Assembly (NCBI GenBank): GCA_005880175.1
Contig: VBJR01000293.1
Span: 1 to 6,071 of the forward strand
Reading direction: 5' to 3'
DNA: 6,071 nucleotides
Origin: Chloroflexota bacterium
Lineage (GTDB): Bacteria; Chloroflexota; Dormibacteria; Dormibacterales; Dormibacteraceae
Shown here: one piece after another, positions 4,456 through 6,071 of the stretch
Position numbering within the stretch: the stretch's first letter is position 1
Layout of the letters: the number at the start of each line of letters is the position of its first letter
Program-made: the position numbers and the translations under genes
Notes under the pieces: generated by a model
Told to the model about the DNA's origin: nothing
Databases searched by the model: none
Seen by the model: the letters and a program-made list of their open reading frames with translations, nothing else

Positions 4456-5642
4456 CTCGGCGTGGACGCGGCGAAGGGACGATTTCGCTACGGTCGGATG
4501 GCCGCTGGCAGGGCAGGATCGATCTCGGGTGGATCGAAGGAAAGCGGCGCCGGAAGGTCGTGTACGGTTCGACACGAGCTGAGGTCGCCAAGAAGCTCAC
4601 GCAGCTTCTTCGGGAGCGGGATCAGGGGTTGCTGTCGTCGTCGCCATCGCAAACGTTGAGCGCGTATCTGGAATCGTGGCTCGCTTCTATCGAGCATACC
4701 GTGCGGCCAAAGACCTTGATCACCGACCGTATGTACGTGAACAGGCATATCGTGCCCACGCTCGGGAAGGTGCGGCTCGATGGTCTGACGGCACAGCAAG
4801 TGCAGGCGCTTCTGGACGCGAAGCTGCGTGAGGGCTTGGCGCCACAGTCGGTGATCCACATTCGCGGCATTCTGAGGCGAGCGTTGAGGCGTGCGATGCG
4901 CTATGGCTGGGTGGCTCGCAATGCTGCGGCGCTGGCAGACCCGCCGAAGCTGGAGCGCAAAGAGATTCGGCCGTTCAACCGGCGCGAGGCGTGGGCGTTC
5001 CTCCGTGCCGTGGAGGGTGAGCCGCTGGAGGCGCTATACAACCTTGCGCTGGCGACTGGTCTGCGGCAAGGTGAGCTGCTGGGTCTTCGCTGGGAAGACG
5101 TTGACATAGCGCAAGCGACGGTGCGTGTCAACTACGCACTCCAGCGGTACGGTGGCGAGTTGCACATGGTTCCGCCGAAGACAGCGCGCAGTCGGCGCGT
5201 CGTGTCCGTGCCGGATGTCGCGGTTCGGGCGCTTCAGGCGCATCGGTTCCGCCAGATGCAGGACAGGCGGGCGGCCGGTGATCGGTGGCAGGAGCGCGGG
5301 CTCGTGTTCTGCACGCGATGGGGTACGCCTATCGAGCCGCGCAACGCAACGAGATCGTTTAAGCGGGTCCTGGCCGAAGCGGGGCTGCCCGAGATCAGGT
5401 TCCACGATCTTCGGCACTCTTGCGCCACGCTGTTGCTCACCCAAGGCGTTTCGCCCCGGGTCGTAATGGAGATTCTTGGTCACTCGCAGATCAGCTTGAC
5501 CATGAACACCTACAGCCACGTTGCGCTGGAGCTTCAGCGGGAGGCGGCGTCGCGTATGGACGCGGTGCTGGCCCCGCCGGCTGCTCCCTCGGGCGAGTTG
5601 GTCAAGGGGGAGCTGGGCGGCCGAGAGGCGGGGGAGGGGTAA
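4452..5642 (+). CDS. int: Tyrosine integrase (396 aa)
   Basis: A site-specific recombinase that inserts and excises the element by strand exchange through a phosphotyrosine intermediate. Domains: an N-terminal arm-type DNA-binding region (residues 5-55, starting GEGTISLRSDGRWQGRI), a core-binding SAM-like domain (about 64-160, SAYLESWLASIEHTVRPKT), and a catalytic domain (about 172-372). All catalytic residues are present: R205 in ATGLRQGEL, K243 in PPKTARSRR, H318 and R321 in FHDLRH, H344 in ILGHS, and Y354 in MNTYSH. The length and three-domain form match actinobacterial and phage integrases. GTG 4452 overlaps the xis stop. Its third codon positions contain more A/T than those of the FtsK-like gene. 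It ends 109 bp before tRNA-Lys, the probable target. Confidence 0.95.
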   Translation: MTRRGRGEGTISLRSDGRWQGRIDLGWIEGKRRRKVVYGSTRAEVAKKLTQLLRERDQGLLSSSPSQTLSAYLESWLASIEHTVRPKTLITDRMYVNRHIVPTLGKVRLDGLTAQQVQALLDAKLREGLAPQSVIHIRGILRRALRRAMRYGWVARNAAALADPPKLERKEIRPFNRREAWAFLRAVEGEPLEALYNLALATGLRQGELLGLRWEDVDIAQATVRVNYALQRYGGELHMVPPKTARSRRVVSVPDVAVRALQAHRFRQMQDRRAAGDRWQERGLVFCTRWGTPIEPRNATRSFKRVLAEAGLPEIRFHDLRHSCATLLLTQGVSPRVVMEILGHSQISLTMNTYSHVALELQREAASRMDAVLAPPAAPSGELVKGELGGREAGEG

Positions 5643-5667
5643 GCTGTGGTCGCCCGGCCTGGGGCTG

Positions 5668-5686
5668 GGGTGTCGGATAGGGTGTC
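5668..5686 (+). repeat. Two direct GGGTGTC copies 12 bp apart
   Basis: GGGTGTC occurs at 5668-5674 and 5680-5686 in the gap between int and tRNA-Lys. Spacing is about one helical turn, as in arm-type integrase or excisionase sites. It is short and GC-rich, so coincidence is possible. The rest of 5643-5751 shows only GC-rich imperfect dyads (for example CGCCGG 5695-5700 with CCGGCG 5714-5719) and no T-run terminator. Confidence 0.3.
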
Positions 5687-5751
5687 AGGGGCACCGCCGG
5701 CGCCGTGGCGGACCCGGCGTCGGGTGGCGTCTGAACTCAAGATCGGGCTTC

Positions 5752-5825
5752 GCCGGTGTAGCTCAGCCTGGCAGAGCAGCGGCCTTTTAAGCCGAGGGTC
5801 CGGGGTTCGAATCCCCGCGCCGGCA
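5752..5825 (+). tRNA. tRNA-Lys (anticodon TTT)
   Basis: The cloverleaf can be drawn in full. The acceptor pairs 5752-5758 with 5818-5824 (one T-G wobble) and the discriminator is A5825. The D arm is GCTC/GAGC (5761-5764 and 5774-5777). The anticodon stem is 5779-5783 with 5791-5795, the loop CTTTTAA has anticodon TTT at 5786-5788, and the variable loop is GGGTC. The T arm is CGGGG/CCCCG around TTCGAAT (5801-5817). The outermost anticodon-stem pair is a G-A mismatch (5779 with 5795). CCA is not encoded. A tyrosine integrase gene ends 109 bp upstream, and tRNA genes are the usual targets of such enzymes, so this is probably also the att site. Confidence 0.96.
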
Positions 5826-5841
5826 CTCTGAATACGAATTA

Positions 5842-5920
5842 GAGCTTCGGCCTTGAGCTTCGCGGGCGATTGGGCGCCCGTCCATTCCATGGCGATCGGC
5901 TACACCGCTGCAGAGCTTCG
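5842..5920 (+). repeat. Three copies of GAGCTTCG downstream of tRNA-Lys
   Basis: The 8-mer occurs at 5842-5849, 5855-5862 and 5913-5920, all in the same orientation. The first two are 13 bp apart. They could be binding sites or leftover repeat units. The sequence also occurs in the Rep-like gene near 4038, so chance cannot be excluded. Confidence 0.35.
5863..5880 (+). terminator. Weak hairpin downstream of tRNA-Lys
   Basis: CGGGCG (5863-5868) pairs with CGCCCG (5875-5880) around the 6-nt loop ATTGGG. It could end tRNA transcription, but no T-run follows (TCCATTCC), so it does not meet the usual rule for an intrinsic terminator. Confidence 0.3.
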
Positions 5921-5978
5921 TCCTGAAATAGGTCCAACCAACGAACTGTGGCGCGCTGGTCTGTCGTGTATCCCTGGT

Positions 5979-5984
5979 TACACT
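5979..5984 (+). promoter_or_regulatory. Candidate -10 element TACACT for a leaderless start
   Basis: TACACT at 5979-5984 lies 7 nt before ATG 5992, which would put the transcription start at or next to the A of the start codon. No Shine-Dalgarno sequence precedes this ATG. The -35 region (CTGGTC, 5956-5961) is a poor match. Leaderless genes are common in actinobacteria and some related high-GC groups. Confidence 0.4.
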
Positions 5985-5991
5985 TGATCTG

Positions 5992-6071
5992 ATGCCGGCC
6001 TCGAGGCTTTGGCCAGTCCCGGCCTTCCTTGCGTTGCTGGGCCTCATGGGTGGCGCCGCGTGCGCTGCGCC
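5992..6071 (+). CDS. N-terminus of an exported protein or lipoprotein (partial)
   Basis: ATG 5992 is the first start in a frame open since the in-frame TAG at 5929-5931, and it runs off the window after about 26 codons. The visible part has the look of a signal peptide: an arginine near the start (MPASRLWPVP), a hydrophobic core (FLALLGLM) and a small-residue end GGAACAA. The cysteine at residue 24 preceded by small residues could be a lipobox, but the -3 position is glycine rather than leucine, so ordinary cleavage is also possible. It lies beyond the tRNA and is probably chromosomal. The mature function cannot be read. Confidence 0.5.
   Translation, partial: MPASRLWPVPAFLALLGLMGGAACAA

Larger units (their letters stand above)
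1..5825 (+). mobile_element. Right part of an AICE/IME-like integrative element
   Basis: A continuous co-directional gene block carries ssb, an FtsK/TcpA-like ATPase, a Rep_trans/MobT-like protein, an excisionase and a tyrosine integrase, and ends at a tRNA-Lys gene. Rep-xis-int next to a tRNA is the known end module of actinomycete integrative conjugative elements such as pSAM2. An FtsK-type ATPase followed by a MobT-type protein is the arrangement in Tn916-family elements. No type IV secretion genes are visible, so transfer could be AICE-like (FtsK-like pump alone), dependent on genes left of the window, or mobilised by a helper. The left end lies outside the window. The right boundary is inferred to fall in or near the tRNA, because no second att copy is seen here. 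Confidence 0.75.

Noticed and set aside
5694..5719. GC-rich dyads after int as an intrinsic terminator
   Set aside because: The loops are long or the stems short, and no T-run follows.
5646..5831. Reading frame running through the tRNA, ending RIPAPAL
   Set aside because: This is the usual false ORF produced by translating a tRNA gene and its flank.
1..6071. CRISPR array, riboswitch, rRNA or insertion sequence
   Set aside because: No regularly spaced repeats, no transposase and no structured leader region were seen; the only RNA gene found is tRNA-Lys.

Overview
The window is GC-rich and almost fully coding on the + strand. It looks like the right-hand part of a compact integrative mobile element from a high-GC bacterium. 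An actinomycete (Actinomycetota) is my best guess. The reasons are the rep-xis-int order next to a tRNA, many GTG starts, AGGAGG-type ribosome binding sites, a tRNA gene without encoded CCA and a possibly leaderless gene at the right end. A Chloroflexota host (for example Thermomicrobia) is not excluded, and no host gene here settles the question.

Positions 1-5642 form one tightly packed, co-oriented series of about 13 genes with no real intergenic space. Neighbours overlap by 4 bp (GTGA or ATGA), or a stop codon directly abuts the next ATG; only ssb has a gap (2 nt). In order: the tail of an upstream ORF; three small proteins (24-573), one of them cysteine-rich; a short single-stranded DNA-binding protein (576-941) that lacks the usual acidic C-terminal tip; two tiny related proteins sharing the motif NPGWE (942-1277), the second ending in an SSB-tip-like DEECPF; a two-TM FtsK/TcpA-type DNA-pumping ATPase (1278-2621); two small unknown proteins (2618-2997); a one-TM mini-protein (2994-3155); a protein resembling the Rep_trans/MobT replication initiator or relaxase family (3152-4249); an excisionase-like helix-turn-helix protein (4246-4455); and a tyrosine integrase with a complete catalytic set (4452-5642).

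Positions 5643-5751 are a short non-coding gap that probably holds integrase-related DNA. A complete tRNA-Lys(TTT) gene follows (5752-5825) and is the probable attachment site. From 5826 to 5991 there is non-coding DNA with a short hairpin and three copies of an 8-mer. The window ends inside the start of a probable exported protein or lipoprotein (5992 onward), most likely chromosomal.

Inferred working model: integrase and excisionase insert and excise the element at tRNA-Lys. The Rep_trans/MobT-like protein nicks and/or replicates the circle, SSB protects single-stranded DNA, and the membrane-anchored FtsK-like ATPase moves DNA between cells. This resembles actinomycete integrative conjugative elements (AICEs) in gene order, and the Tn916 TcpA-MobT pair in protein types. 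The most unusual point is the apparent separation of the SSB tip motif from SSB and its appearance on a separate 54-residue protein two genes downstream.
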